A stretch of 64,000 nucleotides of DNA from Burkholderia sp. Ax-1719 (GCF_011753055.1 NZ_VWWJ01000002.1:434001-498000), one strand, 5' to 3'; numbered from the stretch's first letter, positions 42,943 to 51,899 are shown. The notes: generated by a model from the letters alone, not told the origin. Translations and numbers: made by a program.

Positions 42943-44232
42943 ATGAATGACGTTACGCTCAGCGCTGCCGCCGCCGTCCCCACTCCGGCGCGCCAGAGCC
43001 AGTTTCGCCTGATTGCCGCGTGCTCGATCGGCAATGCGCTCGAAATGTACGACTTCACCGTCTACAGTTTCTTTGCGCTGCTGATCGGCAGACTGTTCTT
43101 TCCCTCCGATAGCCCCTATGGTTCGCTGCTGCTCGCCGTGGCGACTTTCGGCATTGGCTTCGTAATGCGCCCGCTGGGCGGCGTCGTGATCGGCAGCTAC
43201 GCCGACCGGCGCGGCCGCAAAGCCGCCATGACGCTCACCATTGCGTTGATGGTGGTCGGCACGCTCTGCATTGCGTTCGCGCCAACCTACGGGCAAGCCG
43301 GCGTGGCGGGCTCGCTTGTGCTGCTGGCGGGCCGACTTTTGCAGGGTTTTTCACTGGGCGGAGAGATTGGCGCTTCCACCTCCATGCTGATGGAGTCCGG
43401 CCCGGTCTCCCGGCGCGGTTTTCGCGTGAGCTGGCAACTGGGCAGCCAGGGGATTTCGGCGCTGCTGGGCGCGCTCACGGGCGCCACGCTCTACGCCACG
43501 ATGGCGCCCGCCACGCTGGAAAGTTGGGGCTGGCGCCTGCCGTTCCTGGGTGGCCTGTTGATCGCGCCGGTGGGCCTGTATATCCGCTCCAAGCTCGATG
43601 AAACGCACGAAGCCGAACCCGACGCGCCCAGCCCACTGGGCACGCTCATGCGTGAGCATGGCGGCAAGGTGGTCAAGGGTATTCTCGCGGTCACGGCGGG
43701 TACGGTCGGTATGTATCTGGTGGTGTTCTTCATGCCGACCTACATGATCCGCGTGCTCAAGATGCCGCCTTCGCTGTCATTGCTCTCGGGCTGCGCCACA
43801 GGCATCACGATGCTGATCGCCTCGCTGGTTTCGGGCCGTCTCGCCGACCGTCTCTCGCGCCGCAAGCCGCTCGTGATGGCCGCACTCGTCTTTAACCTGC
43901 TGGCCGTGGTGCCCGCGTTCTGGCTCATGACGCGCTATCCCAGCGTGCCGCTCGTCCTGCTGCTTTCGGTGATCCTGACTGCGGCCTCGAATCTTGGCTC
44001 CACGCCCATGTTGCTCGTGCTGATGGAGATGTTGCCGACATCGGTGCGTGCGAGCGGGCTTTCCGTGATTTATAGCGTTGGCGTGACGGTGTTCGGCGGC
44101 AGCTCGCAGTTCATCGTCACCTGGTTGATTGCAAAAACCGGCAATCCGCTTGCTCCTGCGCTGTACATGCTCGCGTGCGGTGTCGTGACTCTGCTCGCGG
44201 TCTGGAGCATTCGCGAACGCCGTATCAGCTAA
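42943..44232 (+). CDS. MFS transporter, metabolite:H+ symporter (MHS) family
   Basis: The 429-residue protein has 12 predicted helices and the MHS signature: SIGNALEMYDFTVYSFFALL in TM1, then RPLGGVVIGSYADRRGRKAA (motif A) and LLQGFSLGGEIGAS. MHS members import carboxylates, proline/betaine or 2-oxoglutarate with protons. GGAG precedes the ATG. The M20 amidohydrolase gene starts 35 bp downstream with its own ribosome site, suggesting uptake and hydrolysis of an N-acyl amino acid or similar amide. Confidence 0.93.
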   Translation: MNDVTLSAAAAVPTPARQSQFRLIAACSIGNALEMYDFTVYSFFALLIGRLFFPSDSPYGSLLLAVATFGIGFVMRPLGGVVIGSYADRRGRKAAMTLTIALMVVGTLCIAFAPTYGQAGVAGSLVLLAGRLLQGFSLGGEIGASTSMLMESGPVSRRGFRVSWQLGSQGISALLGALTGATLYATMAPATLESWGWRLPFLGGLLIAPVGLYIRSKLDETHEAEPDAPSPLGTLMREHGGKVVKGILAVTAGTVGMYLVVFFMPTYMIRVLKMPPSLSLLSGCATGITMLIASLVSGRLADRLSRRKPLVMAALVFNLLAVVPAFWLMTRYPSVPLVLLLSVILTAASNLGSTPMLLVLMEMLPTSVRASGLSVIYSVGVTVFGGSSQFIVTWLIAKTGNPLAPALYMLACGVVTLLAVWSIRERRIS

Positions 44233-44266
44233 ATAATCCATCGAGACACTCAAGGAGGAACCCCAC

Positions 44267-45478
44267 ATGAAGCGCGAACCCTCGCTCACGCCGTTCCAGC
44301 TTTTGCCCACGCTGCTGCCGGAAATCGAAATCGACGCCGAGGAGTTCGTCGGCATCAGACGGCAGATTCATTCGCAGCCCGAACTGGGTTTCGAAGTCGG
44401 AGCGACCGCGAAGCTGGTCGCAATGCTGCTGGAGAAATGGGGCTACGAGGTGCAAACGGGCATTGGCCGAAGTGGCGTAGTGGGGCAGTTGAAGGTGGGC
44501 GACGGCACGAGACGTCTGGGGATTCGCGCGGATATGGATGCGCTGCCCATCGTCGAGAACACCGGCCTGCCGTATGCCAGCCAGAACGCGGGCAAGATGC
44601 ACGCCTGCGGCCACGACGGCCATACTGCGATCTTGCTGGCGGCGGCCAAGCGTCTTGCGCAGCAGCGTGATTTCAACGGCACGCTCAATCTGATCTTCCA
44701 GCCCGACGAAGAGAATCTGTGCGGCGCGAAGGCCATGATCGACGATGGCCTGTTCGAACGTTTCCCTTGCGATGCCGTGTATGGCCTGCACAACATGCCT
44801 GGCGTTCCTGCGGGCACCTTCCGCGTGCTGGAAGGATCAGTGAGTCTTTCGTCGGATGTGGCCGACGTTACGCTCAAAGGTGTGGGCGGACATGGGGCGA
44901 TGCCGCATCGCGTGAAGGACCCCATCGTCGCAGCGGCGGCGATCGTCACCGCGTTGCAGACGGTGGTGGCGCGCAACGTCGCGCCTGACGATACGGCGGT
45001 TGTGTCGGTAGGTTTCATTCGCGGTGGGGCCACGCACAACGTGATTCCCGAAACAGTCACGCTAGGTTTGAATATTCGCGCGGCACGTCCGGAAACACGC
45101 GAACTGGTCGAGCAGCGCGTGCGCGAGCTTGTCACGTCAACGGCGCAAGCGCACGGCGTGGAGGCGCAGATCGATTATCGTCAGCTCACGCCGCCGATGG
45201 TCAACACGCCACAGGAAACGTTGCTTGCGCAACAGGTTTGCACTGAGCTGGTCGGCGCGGAAAACGTCGTCGTGCAGGCGCCGAAGGGCTTGAACGGCAG
45301 CGAAGACTTTGCGTGGATGCTCAGGGAGGTGCCGGGCTGCTATTTGCTGCTGGGCAATGGCGAAGGCGAGTTCGGCGGCTGCATGGTACACAACCCCGGT
45401 TATGATTTTAACGATCGTGTGTTACCGCTGGGCGCGGCGGCATGGGTGAGACTGGCGCAACGCTTCCTCGTAGCGTAA
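44267..45478 (+). CDS. M20-family amidohydrolase (hippurate/IAA-amino acid hydrolase-like)
   Basis: The 403-residue protein is a metal-dependent amidohydrolase with RRQIHSQPELGFE at the start, ADMDALPI, the metal sites ACGHDGHTA and FQPDEEN, the lid-domain GHGAMPHRVKDP, and NGSEDFAWM near the end. Homologues hydrolyse hippurate, N-acetyl amino acids or auxin-amino acid conjugates in the cytoplasm. AAGGAGG lies 8 bp before the ATG. It forms an operon with the upstream MHS transporter. Substrate not determinable. Confidence 0.93.
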   Translation: MKREPSLTPFQLLPTLLPEIEIDAEEFVGIRRQIHSQPELGFEVGATAKLVAMLLEKWGYEVQTGIGRSGVVGQLKVGDGTRRLGIRADMDALPIVENTGLPYASQNAGKMHACGHDGHTAILLAAAKRLAQQRDFNGTLNLIFQPDEENLCGAKAMIDDGLFERFPCDAVYGLHNMPGVPAGTFRVLEGSVSLSSDVADVTLKGVGGHGAMPHRVKDPIVAAAAIVTALQTVVARNVAPDDTAVVSVGFIRGGATHNVIPETVTLGLNIRAARPETRELVEQRVRELVTSTAQAHGVEAQIDYRQLTPPMVNTPQETLLAQQVCTELVGAENVVVQAPKGLNGSEDFAWMLREVPGCYLLLGNGEGEFGGCMVHNPGYDFNDRVLPLGAAAWVRLAQRFLVA

Positions 45479-45504
45479 CGAATCTGGGCGACAAACAATA
45501 CAGT

Positions 45505-45523
45505 CCGCCAACAGGCGGCTTTC
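45505..45523 (+). terminator. Weak terminator-like hairpin after the amidohydrolase
   Basis: The short stem CCGCC (45505-45509) / GGCGG (45514-45518), 4-nt loop, is followed by CTTTCAGT, 27 bp after the stop. The T tract is poor. Confidence 0.35.
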
Positions 45524-45546
45524 AGTAATAAGCGGTATTACGCAGG

Positions 45547-45606
45547 GCATGCCGATGCGCGGCGCTTAAGCTTCTCTTCAGCGAGGCTTCGCTAAGATCG
45601 GCATGC
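45547..45606. repeat. Nested inverted repeat (10-bp outer arms, inner hairpin)
   Basis: GCATGCCGAT (45547-45556) and ATCGGCATGC (45597-45606) are exact inverted arms 40 bp apart. Inside, AGCGA-GGCT-TCGCT forms a second hairpin directly before the right arm. The whole would fold as a branched or cruciform structure just before a small membrane-protein gene. It could be a REP-like element or a regulatory RNA leader. Confidence 0.5.
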
Positions 45607-45635
45607 CGTTTTCGCGTAATGGAGTCAAACCCGCC

Positions 45636-45893
45636 ATGAAGCCGCCGATTTTCGCCCAGCTGCACGCGGACCTTGCCGTTATCGCCCTCACGGCGATAGT
45701 CATTCAGGCAGCGGTATTTGTTGCGATCGAATGGTTGCGCGTACCACAGTACGATTTCGCCACGCCGGGTTTCCGATATGGCGTCATTGCCGTTGTGGCG
45801 CTGATGGTGCTGGTCGCGCGCCGGTTCGAGCGGCGTGCGACAAATCATCCGAATAATCCGCTCGACGCGATGGATTCACGCCCGCGCTATTGA
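45636..45893 (+). CDS. Small inner-membrane protein of unknown function
   Basis: The 85-residue protein has two predicted transmembrane segments (about residues 14-33 and 49-63) and a charged C-terminus (RRFERRATNHPNNPLD). GGAG lies 11 bp before the ATG at 45636; the ATG at 45603 falls inside the inverted repeat. I do not recognise the family. No operon partner. Confidence 0.55.
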   Translation: MKPPIFAQLHADLAVIALTAIVIQAAVFVAIEWLRVPQYDFATPGFRYGVIAVVALMVLVARRFERRATNHPNNPLDAMDSRPRY

Positions 45894-45915
45894 GCGCATT
45901 CGGTGCACAGCCGTT

Positions 45916-46211
45916 TCAGAGCGTATTCTGCAAACTTGTTTCGTCGCTTTCGATGTGGTGGTCGACAAGACGACGGCCCTCGCTAAATCCTCCCATCAAT
46001 GCCTCGGCTTCCGACGCGAAAACATGTTCCGTCGTGCGTTCGACCCGTACCGGACCGAATAACGTCTCACCCTTCGATTCATCTGATAAATCGTCAGGAT
46101 GGCGATATAGTCGGTCGTCGTGGTGCGATTGTCCTGGGTGGGAAAGGCAGGGCATTGCGCTTCGACGCTGACGTCGATGGCATGGCCGCGATGCAAATAG
46201 AGGCGTTTCAT
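45916..46211 (-). pseudogene. Frameshifted small Burkholderia-type protein gene
   Basis: The ATG at 46211 opens a frame beginning MKRLYLHRGHAIDVSVEAQ and running to DYIAILTIYQ; near 46085 the sense shifts to DESKGETLFGPVRVERTTEH, followed by FASEAEALMGGFSEGRRLVD. The second half carries the ATEA-ALMGG-S-G-R pattern I associate with a common small hypothetical family of Burkholderia. One extra base between the CA and GAT of TATCAGATGAATC would join them. So this is a one-base deletion in the genome, a sequencing error, or, less likely, recoding. Confidence 0.6.
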
Positions 46212-46298
46212 ACTGAGGCTCGGGTCGCCGAAGAATACGGCGTGTTGCGCAGGCCTCGATTATGCTCGCATGCAACTTAGGAAACGCTTAAGAAATCA

Positions 46299-46326
46299 CG
46301 CCGGGGCCTGAAAACAGATCCCGGCG
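46299..46326 (-). terminator. Hairpin at the end of the osmoprotectant ABC operon
   Basis: Stem CGCCGGG (46299-46305) / CCCGGCG (46320-46326), loop 14 nt, 9 bp after the ATPase gene stop. On the minus strand it is followed by TGATTTCTT, a weak U tract. Confidence 0.5.
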
Positions 46327-46334
46327 CGTTTGCA

Positions 46335-47504
46335 TCAAGCGGCAGCTTGTGCGAGTTTGATTGCCGCGCCAGGCGGCTGGCCGGTCTGTTGACGTGAGCG
46401 GCCCGAACTCAAATACGCAGCAATAGAATCCTGCGTGATTTCGCCAATATAGGCGCCTTCCGCGTCCAGAACCGGCATCCACGAAGCGCTGAACTGGTAC
46501 ATCTTCGACAGCACCACGCGCAGGTTGTCTTCTGCGGATACATTGACCGGGAAGGGCGTCACGCGATCGCCACACACGCCGTCGCCCGCGCGCGCCGCGC
46601 GGCGCGTCACGAAGCCGAGCGCATGGCCCGCTTCGTCGAGCACCGTCAGGTAGCGATTATCCGTTTCATCCATCACGGAGAACGCATGCGTGAGGGGCGT
46701 ATCTACGCGCGCCGTCTCCGGCTGCGTGGCGGCGTCGCCTGCCTTCACAAGCAGCAGGCGCTTGAGCGTGCTGTCCTGGCCCACGAACTGCGCGACGAAT
46801 TCGTCGCGCGGGCGGGCAAGCAGTGTATCGGGGTGATCGTATTGCACGAGCTGGCCGCGACGGAATACGGCAATGCGGTCGCCCAGCTTGATCGCCTCGT
46901 CGATGTCGTGGCTCACCATGATCACGGTCTTCTTCAACTGGCGCTGCATCTGGAAGAATTCGTTCTGGATGGTCTCCCGATTGATCGGGTCCACCGCGCC
47001 AAACGGTTCGTCCATCAGCAGCACGGGCGGATCGGCGGCAAGCGCGCGAATCACGCCAATACGCTGCTGCTGGCCGCCCGAAAGTTCACGCGGATAGCGT
47101 TTCAAATACTGCTTCGGATCGAGCGCCACCATCGACATCAGTTCTTTGGCGCGCTCCGCGCAGCGCTTCTTGTCCCAACCCAGCAGACGCGGCACCACCG
47201 TGATGTTTTCCTCGATCGTCATATTCGGGAACAGACCGATCTGCTGGATCACATAGCCGATGTGTCGGCGCAGATCCACTTCATTGAGGCCGGTGGTGTC
47301 CTCGCCATTGATCAGCACGCGGCCCGACGTGGGCTCGATCAGCCGGTTGATCATCTTGAGCGTGGTGGTCTTGCCGCAGCCCGAAGGGCCGAGAAACACG
47401 CATATTTCCCCTTCCTGCACCGAAAGGCTCACTGCATCGACCGCCTTGACAGGCTGGCCGTCCTTTTGCGTGAAGGTCTTGGTCAGTTGGTCGAGTTCGA
47501 TCAT
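46335..47504 (-). CDS. Osmoprotectant ABC transporter ATPase with CBS domains
   Basis: The 389-residue protein is an ATPase of the ProV/OpuCA family: Walker A GPSGCGKTTTLK (about 38-49), signature LSGGQQQRIG and Walker B VLLMDEPFGAVDP. About 110 C-terminal residues form tandem CBS-like repeats (TVLDEAGHALGFVTRRA, VLDAEGAYIGEITQDSIAAY) that gate transport with ionic strength in homologues. It drives uptake of glycine betaine, choline or similar compounds. Its ATG overlaps the stop of the upstream permease by 4 bp. The last gene of a four-gene operon. Confidence 0.92.
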   Translation of the reverse strand: MIELDQLTKTFTQKDGQPVKAVDAVSLSVQEGEICVFLGPSGCGKTTTLKMINRLIEPTSGRVLINGEDTTGLNEVDLRRHIGYVIQQIGLFPNMTIEENITVVPRLLGWDKKRCAERAKELMSMVALDPKQYLKRYPRELSGGQQQRIGVIRALAADPPVLLMDEPFGAVDPINRETIQNEFFQMQRQLKKTVIMVSHDIDEAIKLGDRIAVFRRGQLVQYDHPDTLLARPRDEFVAQFVGQDSTLKRLLLVKAGDAATQPETARVDTPLTHAFSVMDETDNRYLTVLDEAGHALGFVTRRAARAGDGVCGDRVTPFPVNVSAEDNLRVVLSKMYQFSASWMPVLDAEGAYIGEITQDSIAAYLSSGRSRQQTGQPPGAAIKLAQAAA

Positions 47505-48154
47505 GTCTTCTGTACTCCTTTCGGTGTCAATGCGCGCTGCAGAATCTGCAGGAACAGGTCCGCAACGATGGCGAGGATGCTCACGAGCACCGCGCCTACC
47601 AGCAACTTCATCATGCTGCTCTGGCCAATCGCACGCAGGATCAGCGTGCCCAGACCGCCTGCGCCAATGACGGCGGCAATCGTCATCACGCCGATATTCA
47701 TTACAACCGCGGTACGCACCCCAGCGAGAATCACGGGCACCGCGAGCGGCAGGTCAACCAGACGCAGACGCTGCCACGACGTCATGCCGATGCCTGTGCC
47801 GGCCTCCTTGATGCCCGCATCGACGTTATGCAGCGCGAGGTACGTGTTGCGCATGATAGGCAACAGCGAATAGAGGAACACGGCTGTAATTGCAGGCACC
47901 GCGCCGATCCCCTGGCCAAAGCGCGAAAAGAACGGAATCATCAGCCCGAACAGCGCGATGGACGGCAGCGTGAGCACAATGGTTGCGACGCCTAGCAGCG
48001 GCCCGGCGAGCCACTGGTGACGATTGATGAGCACGCCAAGCGGCACACCTACGATGATTGCGCAACCCACGGCAATGCCGACGAGGTAGATATGCTGCAA
48101 GGTGAGTTGCAACAGGTCGGGCCAGCTCGAAGCGAGATAGTCGAAAACGCTCAT
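47501..48154 (-). CDS. Osmoprotectant ABC transporter permease (OpuCB/YehY-like)
   Basis: The 217-residue permease has five to six membrane helices and the EAA-like coupling loop IKEAGTGIGMTSWQRLRLVD. Motifs LPLAVPVILAGVRTAVVMNI and IGAGGLGTLILRAIGQ match the OpuCB/OpuCD/YehW group. It sits between the binding protein (10 bp upstream) and the ATPase (4-bp overlap). It pairs with the second permease at 49073 to form the membrane channel. Confidence 0.92.
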   Translation of the reverse strand: MSVFDYLASSWPDLLQLTLQHIYLVGIAVGCAIIVGVPLGVLINRHQWLAGPLLGVATIVLTLPSIALFGLMIPFFSRFGQGIGAVPAITAVFLYSLLPIMRNTYLALHNVDAGIKEAGTGIGMTSWQRLRLVDLPLAVPVILAGVRTAVVMNIGVMTIAAVIGAGGLGTLILRAIGQSSMMKLLVGAVLVSILAIVADLFLQILQRALTPKGVQKT

Positions 48155-48164
48155 ACGGTCTCCT

Positions 48165-49076
48165 TCAAGGCAGAGGATGTGCGCGCAGGAAATCCTGCGC
48201 CACTTCGCGTGGCGGCTTGCCGTCGAGGTCCACGGCCTTGTTCATGTCCTGCATCACTTCGTTGTTGAGCGCAGCGGACAGCGCATTGAGCTGCGCCGCA
48301 AGCTTTGGATTCTGGTCCAGCGCGCTCTTGCGTACGACCGGCACGGCGTTATAAGGCGGGAAGAAGTGCTTGTCGTCGTCGAGCGGAACGATGCCGAAGC
48401 CCTTCACGCGCCCATCGGTGGTGTAGACCAGGCCAATCTTCAACTGGTTGTTATGCAGCGCGGTGTAGACGAGGCCTGGGTCCATCTGCTTCATCTGCGA
48501 GCGCTTGAAATGCATGCCGTAGGTGTCGAGCAGCGGCTTGAGGCCATCGGGACGATTGGCGAATTCGGCGTCCATGCCGAACACCACATGCTTCGCATCG
48601 GGGTTCGTCTTCAGGTAATCGGCCAGTTGTGAAACCGTCTTGATGCCCGAAGTCTCTGCAAACTGGCTCGGCAACCCTAGCGCATAGGTGTCGTTGAGCG
48701 ACGACGCATTGAGCCACACAAGACCACGCGGCGCGTCGAGCGCCTTTACGCGCTGATACATCTCTTCTGGGCCGAGCTTGTCGGTGATCTTGTCGTAGAC
48801 CAGCGCGGCGGTGCCGGTGTAATCCCACACGAGATCGAACTGGCCGTTTTCCAGCGCGCTGCGCATGAGCGTGCTGCCCAGGCCCGATCGCACTTCCACG
48901 TCATAGCCGCGCGAACGCAGATACTGCGCGGTGACTTCGGCCAGCACGTATTGCTCGGTGAAGTTCTTCGCACCCAGCACGATCTTGGCGGCGAAGGCAC
49001 TGCTGCTTGCGACGGCGCAGAATACGCCAATCGCGCAAACACTGGCGAAACGTCGAATCGTTCTACGAAACATCAT
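48165..49076 (-). CDS. Osmoprotectant ABC transporter substrate-binding protein (OpuCC/OsmF-like)
   Basis: The 303-residue protein has a signal peptide (MMFRRTIRRFASVCAIGVFC ending in SAFA) followed by KIVLGAKNFTEQYVLAEVTA and VWDYTGTAALVYDKI, the hallmarks of type II OpuAC/OsmF binding proteins. There is no lipobox Cys at the cleavage site, so it is a soluble periplasmic protein. The start codon overlaps the upstream permease stop (ATGATG at 49073-49078). It binds a betaine- or choline-like ligand. Confidence 0.92.
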   Translation of the reverse strand: MMFRRTIRRFASVCAIGVFCAVASSSAFAAKIVLGAKNFTEQYVLAEVTAQYLRSRGYDVEVRSGLGSTLMRSALENGQFDLVWDYTGTAALVYDKITDKLGPEEMYQRVKALDAPRGLVWLNASSLNDTYALGLPSQFAETSGIKTVSQLADYLKTNPDAKHVVFGMDAEFANRPDGLKPLLDTYGMHFKRSQMKQMDPGLVYTALHNNQLKIGLVYTTDGRVKGFGIVPLDDDKHFFPPYNAVPVVRKSALDQNPKLAAQLNALSAALNNEVMQDMNKAVDLDGKPPREVAQDFLRAHPLP

Positions 49077-49789
49077 ACGACGCCCCCATGACGAAGGAGC
49101 CACTGACGGCTGCTGGTTGCAACGATACCGTCGAGCACGAGCGCCAGAATGGCGGTGAAGGCGGCGCCCAGCAACAGCAGCGGTTCATTGTCGAGATAGA
49201 TGCCGGGGAAGATCAGCGAGCCCAGGCTATCTGCGCCAATCAGGTAAGCCAGCGGCGCGGTGCCTACGTTGATGGCGAGCGCAGTGCGGATCCCGCCTAC
49301 GATGATCGGCAGCGCATTGGGCAGTTCCACCCGCGTGAGGGATTGCCAGCCCGTCATGCCGATGCCTTTGGCGGCCTCGCGCAGCGACGCAGGCACGTTC
49401 TTCACGCCTTCGTAGCTATTACGCGTAATCGGCAGCAGGGAAGCGAGAAACAGCGCGACGATGGCCGGAATATTGCCGATGCCGAAGATGCCCAGCGCAA
49501 TCGCCAGTACGGCCAGCGAGGGAATCGTATTGCCGATATTGAATATCTGCATGAAGCGCTCGGCCTGGCGCTGGAAACGCGGCCGGCTCAGCAGCACCCC
49601 GGCAGGCACGCCGACAAGGATGGCCAGTACCATCGAATAGCCGACCAGCAGCATATGCTGGCCCGCGTAATAAGCGAGATCTCCCGCATGATTGCGGAAA
49701 GTTTCGGCGCCAATACCGCGGGCCAGAGCCCAGGCAATGACGGCGATGGCGATCAGGCTGCCCACAAGCTGGACAGTGCGTCGATTCAT
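49073..49789 (-). CDS. Osmoprotectant ABC transporter permease, first gene of operon
   Basis: The 238-residue permease has about six helices: NRRTVQLVGSLIAIAVIAWA at the N-terminus, the coupling loop LREAAKGIGMTGWQSLTRVE, and LPIIVGGIRTALAINVGTAP. It is paralogous to the permease at 47501. GAGGAGG lies 9 bp before the ATG at 49789; the frame to 49936 lacks support. It begins a complete permease-binding protein-permease-ATPase operon with a 415-base leader from the candidate promoter at 50205-50233. Confidence 0.92.
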   Translation of the reverse strand: MNRRTVQLVGSLIAIAVIAWALARGIGAETFRNHAGDLAYYAGQHMLLVGYSMVLAILVGVPAGVLLSRPRFQRQAERFMQIFNIGNTIPSLAVLAIALGIFGIGNIPAIVALFLASLLPITRNSYEGVKNVPASLREAAKGIGMTGWQSLTRVELPNALPIIVGGIRTALAINVGTAPLAYLIGADSLGSLIFPGIYLDNEPLLLLGAAFTAILALVLDGIVATSSRQWLLRHGGVV

Positions 49790-50204
49790 GAAGATACGCC
49801 TCCTCAAACCCGATGCAGCGCGTAAAAAAGACGACACGCTGCGATGACGCCAGATGGCGTCGCGAATGGAAGTTCGTGATCCCGGCAAGGCCGCGATTGA
49901 ACTGACGGAAACAGTCCGTACCAGCCGCAAATGCACGCGGCCAGCAGTCGATTGAACGCGTTAGAGCGTTCGTCTGGTTGTCATGTTCAGCCAGGCGTAG
50001 CGAAAAGCGTGCCTGGGCAAGGCGTCGTCCTTATAAAGACGACATGAGTGCGGTGGAAACCGATGCTAGACCGGATATCAAAGCCGCTGGAGCCGGAGAC
50101 CCCTTTGAGGTGGCGAAACGGATGCGCCCGTGAACGCGCTAGAGAAGCGCGAACTTGCATTCCGTTCCGCACAAGATCGTGCGTTTTGTAATGAAGTTGA
50201 ACCG
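49790..50204 (-). other. Long untranslated leader of the osmoprotectant operon
   Basis: There is no convincing gene between the first permease and the candidate promoter. On the minus strand the leader contains hairpin pieces such as GTCGTC-tttataag-GACGAC and AGGC-acgcttttcgctac-GCCT around 49996-50045. I see no known riboswitch consensus. A regulatory leader is possible; a small unrecognised ORF cannot be excluded. Confidence 0.3.
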
Positions 50205-50233
50205 AGTATAGAGCAATCAATAAAGCGCGTCTA
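50205..50233 (-). promoter_or_regulatory. Candidate sigma-70 promoter for the osmoprotectant operon
   Basis: On the minus strand, TAGACG (50233-50228) is followed after 17 bp by TATACT (50210-50205): 4/6 and 5/6 consensus matches at ideal spacing. A perfect palindrome CAATCGATTG (50260-50269) and GATCGATC (50241-50248) lie just upstream and could bind a regulator. Confidence 0.45.
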
Positions 50234-50398
50234 CCATAGGGATCGATCATAATGAATTGCAATCGATTGAAATATGCCTATAAAAGCGTCACATTGCGTC
50301 AGATCGGGTAATTAATAGGGATAGCGAAATAATTGGTGGGCGTATGATTTTCCGGATTTCACATTTCATCGGAGAATTGGCCGTTGCAAAAGAAAAAA

Positions 50399-50425
50399 GG
50401 CGGTGCGCCGAAATGTAGCACCGCC
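50399..50425 (-). terminator. Terminator after the FAD oxidase gene
   Basis: Stem GGCGGTGC (50399-50406) / GCACCGCC (50418-50425), loop 11 nt, flanked by A and T runs on both sides (AAAAAA before, TTTT after). It serves the minus-strand oxidase transcript, whose U tract would be TTTTTTCTTTT. Confidence 0.8.
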
Positions 50426-50469
50426 TTTTCTGCCAACTATGCGCCGATTCAGCTAGCGCAGCCCACCAG

Positions 50470-51798
50470 TCAGATTTCGCCACCGGGTACGATCGGCATG
50501 CCGGGGGCGAAGCGTTCGAGTGAGAACGGAGCGAGATCCACGCCCGCATCGCGACCGATGGCAATATCGGCAGCAGCGCGTCCCGCAGCCGGTCCGATGC
50601 CGAAGCCGTGGCCCGAAAATCCCGTTGCAACGGTCAAACCAGGAACCGTTGCGCACGCACCGATATACGGAATGATGTCGGGCGTGACGTCCATATAGCA
50701 GGCCCATTCCTGCACGATCTGCGCGTCCTTGAAGGCAGGGAAAAGCCGCGACATGCTGGCCATCGCGGCCGCCACACCACGCTGCGAGGGCGCGGGGTCC
50801 ATCGTGCGTGTGCGCTCGAACGGGCTGCGCTCGTTGGCGTTCCAGCCCGGACGATCGCGAAACTCACGAAGCGCGGCGGCATCGAAGCGCGGACGAATCG
50901 AGCGCCAGCTTTGCTTGAGCAATGGCGTGTATTCGCGCAGAAAGCGCAAGCCGTCGGGGCTGACCGGCGTATAGCGATGACCGCTGTAGCCGATGGTATA
51001 ACCGCCGTCCAGGCGCTTGCGGTAGCCGATATCGCCGAGCCAGCCGCAAGTGGGCGGCCCGTTCTCGACAGGCGACGTGCGTAGCACGGTACCCAGCACT
51101 TTCAATTGCGGCAGGCGGATGCCCTCATGCGCGCAGAAGAGGCTGGACCACGCGCCGCCCGCGAGAATCACGGCATCGCAGGCAATCCGGCCACGGCTCG
51201 TCACGACGCCAGAAACACGCCCCGCAGAACGTTCGAGTGCGCGCACTGAGCAATGCGCCACGATGGTCGCGCCGCGCGCCTGTGCTGCGCGGGCGAGGGC
51301 GGGTGCGGCGCGCTGAGGTTCGGCGCGACCATCGGTCGGCACGAACAGGCCCGCGCGAAACGTGCGCGACGCACCAGGCAAGAGCTTTGCGAGATCCGCG
51401 CCGCGCAGCATTTGCGCGCCGGTGTCGTAAGCAGCGGCATCGCTGAACCACTGCTGAAAACCCGCCTCGTCTTCTTCCGATTCGCCGATATATAGCACGC
51501 CGCATTCGCGATAGCCCACATCGGCGCCCACTTTATCGGCCATCGCGCGCCAATGGCGCATGCTTTCGGTGATGAGCGGCATCTCGCGCATATCGCGGCC
51601 CGCCTGGCGGCACCAGCCCCAGTTGCGGCTCGATTGTTCGCCGGCGACATAACCCTTCTCGCAGAGCACGACGCTCACGCCCTGCGAAGCAAGATGCCAC
51701 GCCGCCGATACGCCGATGATGCCTCCGCCGACGATCACGACATCCGCGCGCGCAGGCAGCGATTCAGCCGAAGGTACGGCGTCCACATACGGTCCCAT
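50470..51798 (-). CDS. FAD-dependent amino acid oxidase/dehydrogenase (DAO family)
   Basis: The 442-residue protein has an N-terminal VVIVGGGIIGVSAAWHL nucleotide motif (about 20-36), then CEKGYVAGEQSSRNWGWCRQ, typical of D-amino acid or sarcosine-type oxidases in Proteobacteria. A C-terminal ATGFSGHGFGIGPAAGR completes the FAD site. It would oxidise an amino acid or N-methyl amine. AGGAAAAACAGG precedes the ATG at 51798; the long frame to 52359 is shadow. It is downstream of an ACS-type MFS gene and probably shares its transcript: uptake then oxidation. Confidence 0.92.
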   Translation of the reverse strand: MGPYVDAVPSAESLPARADVVIVGGGIIGVSAAWHLASQGVSVVLCEKGYVAGEQSSRNWGWCRQAGRDMREMPLITESMRHWRAMADKVGADVGYRECGVLYIGESEEDEAGFQQWFSDAAAYDTGAQMLRGADLAKLLPGASRTFRAGLFVPTDGRAEPQRAAPALARAAQARGATIVAHCSVRALERSAGRVSGVVTSRGRIACDAVILAGGAWSSLFCAHEGIRLPQLKVLGTVLRTSPVENGPPTCGWLGDIGYRKRLDGGYTIGYSGHRYTPVSPDGLRFLREYTPLLKQSWRSIRPRFDAAALREFRDRPGWNANERSPFERTRTMDPAPSQRGVAAAMASMSRLFPAFKDAQIVQEWACYMDVTPDIIPYIGACATVPGLTVATGFSGHGFGIGPAAGRAAADIAIGRDAGVDLAPFSLERFAPGMPIVPGGEI

Positions 51799-51899
51799 CC
51801 TGTTTTTCCTTTTTTGCGGGCGGCGCGCAGATGATGCGCACCGCCGTGTTTTTTTGCTGGAGCGGGGCAGTATACGGTGAGGACGCCGTGAATAAGGAC

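Noticed and set aside
45522..45848. A 108-codon minus-strand frame opposite the small membrane protein.
   Set aside because: Its N-terminal half mirrors the plus-strand gene, and the plus-strand product has clear membrane segments and a ribosome site.
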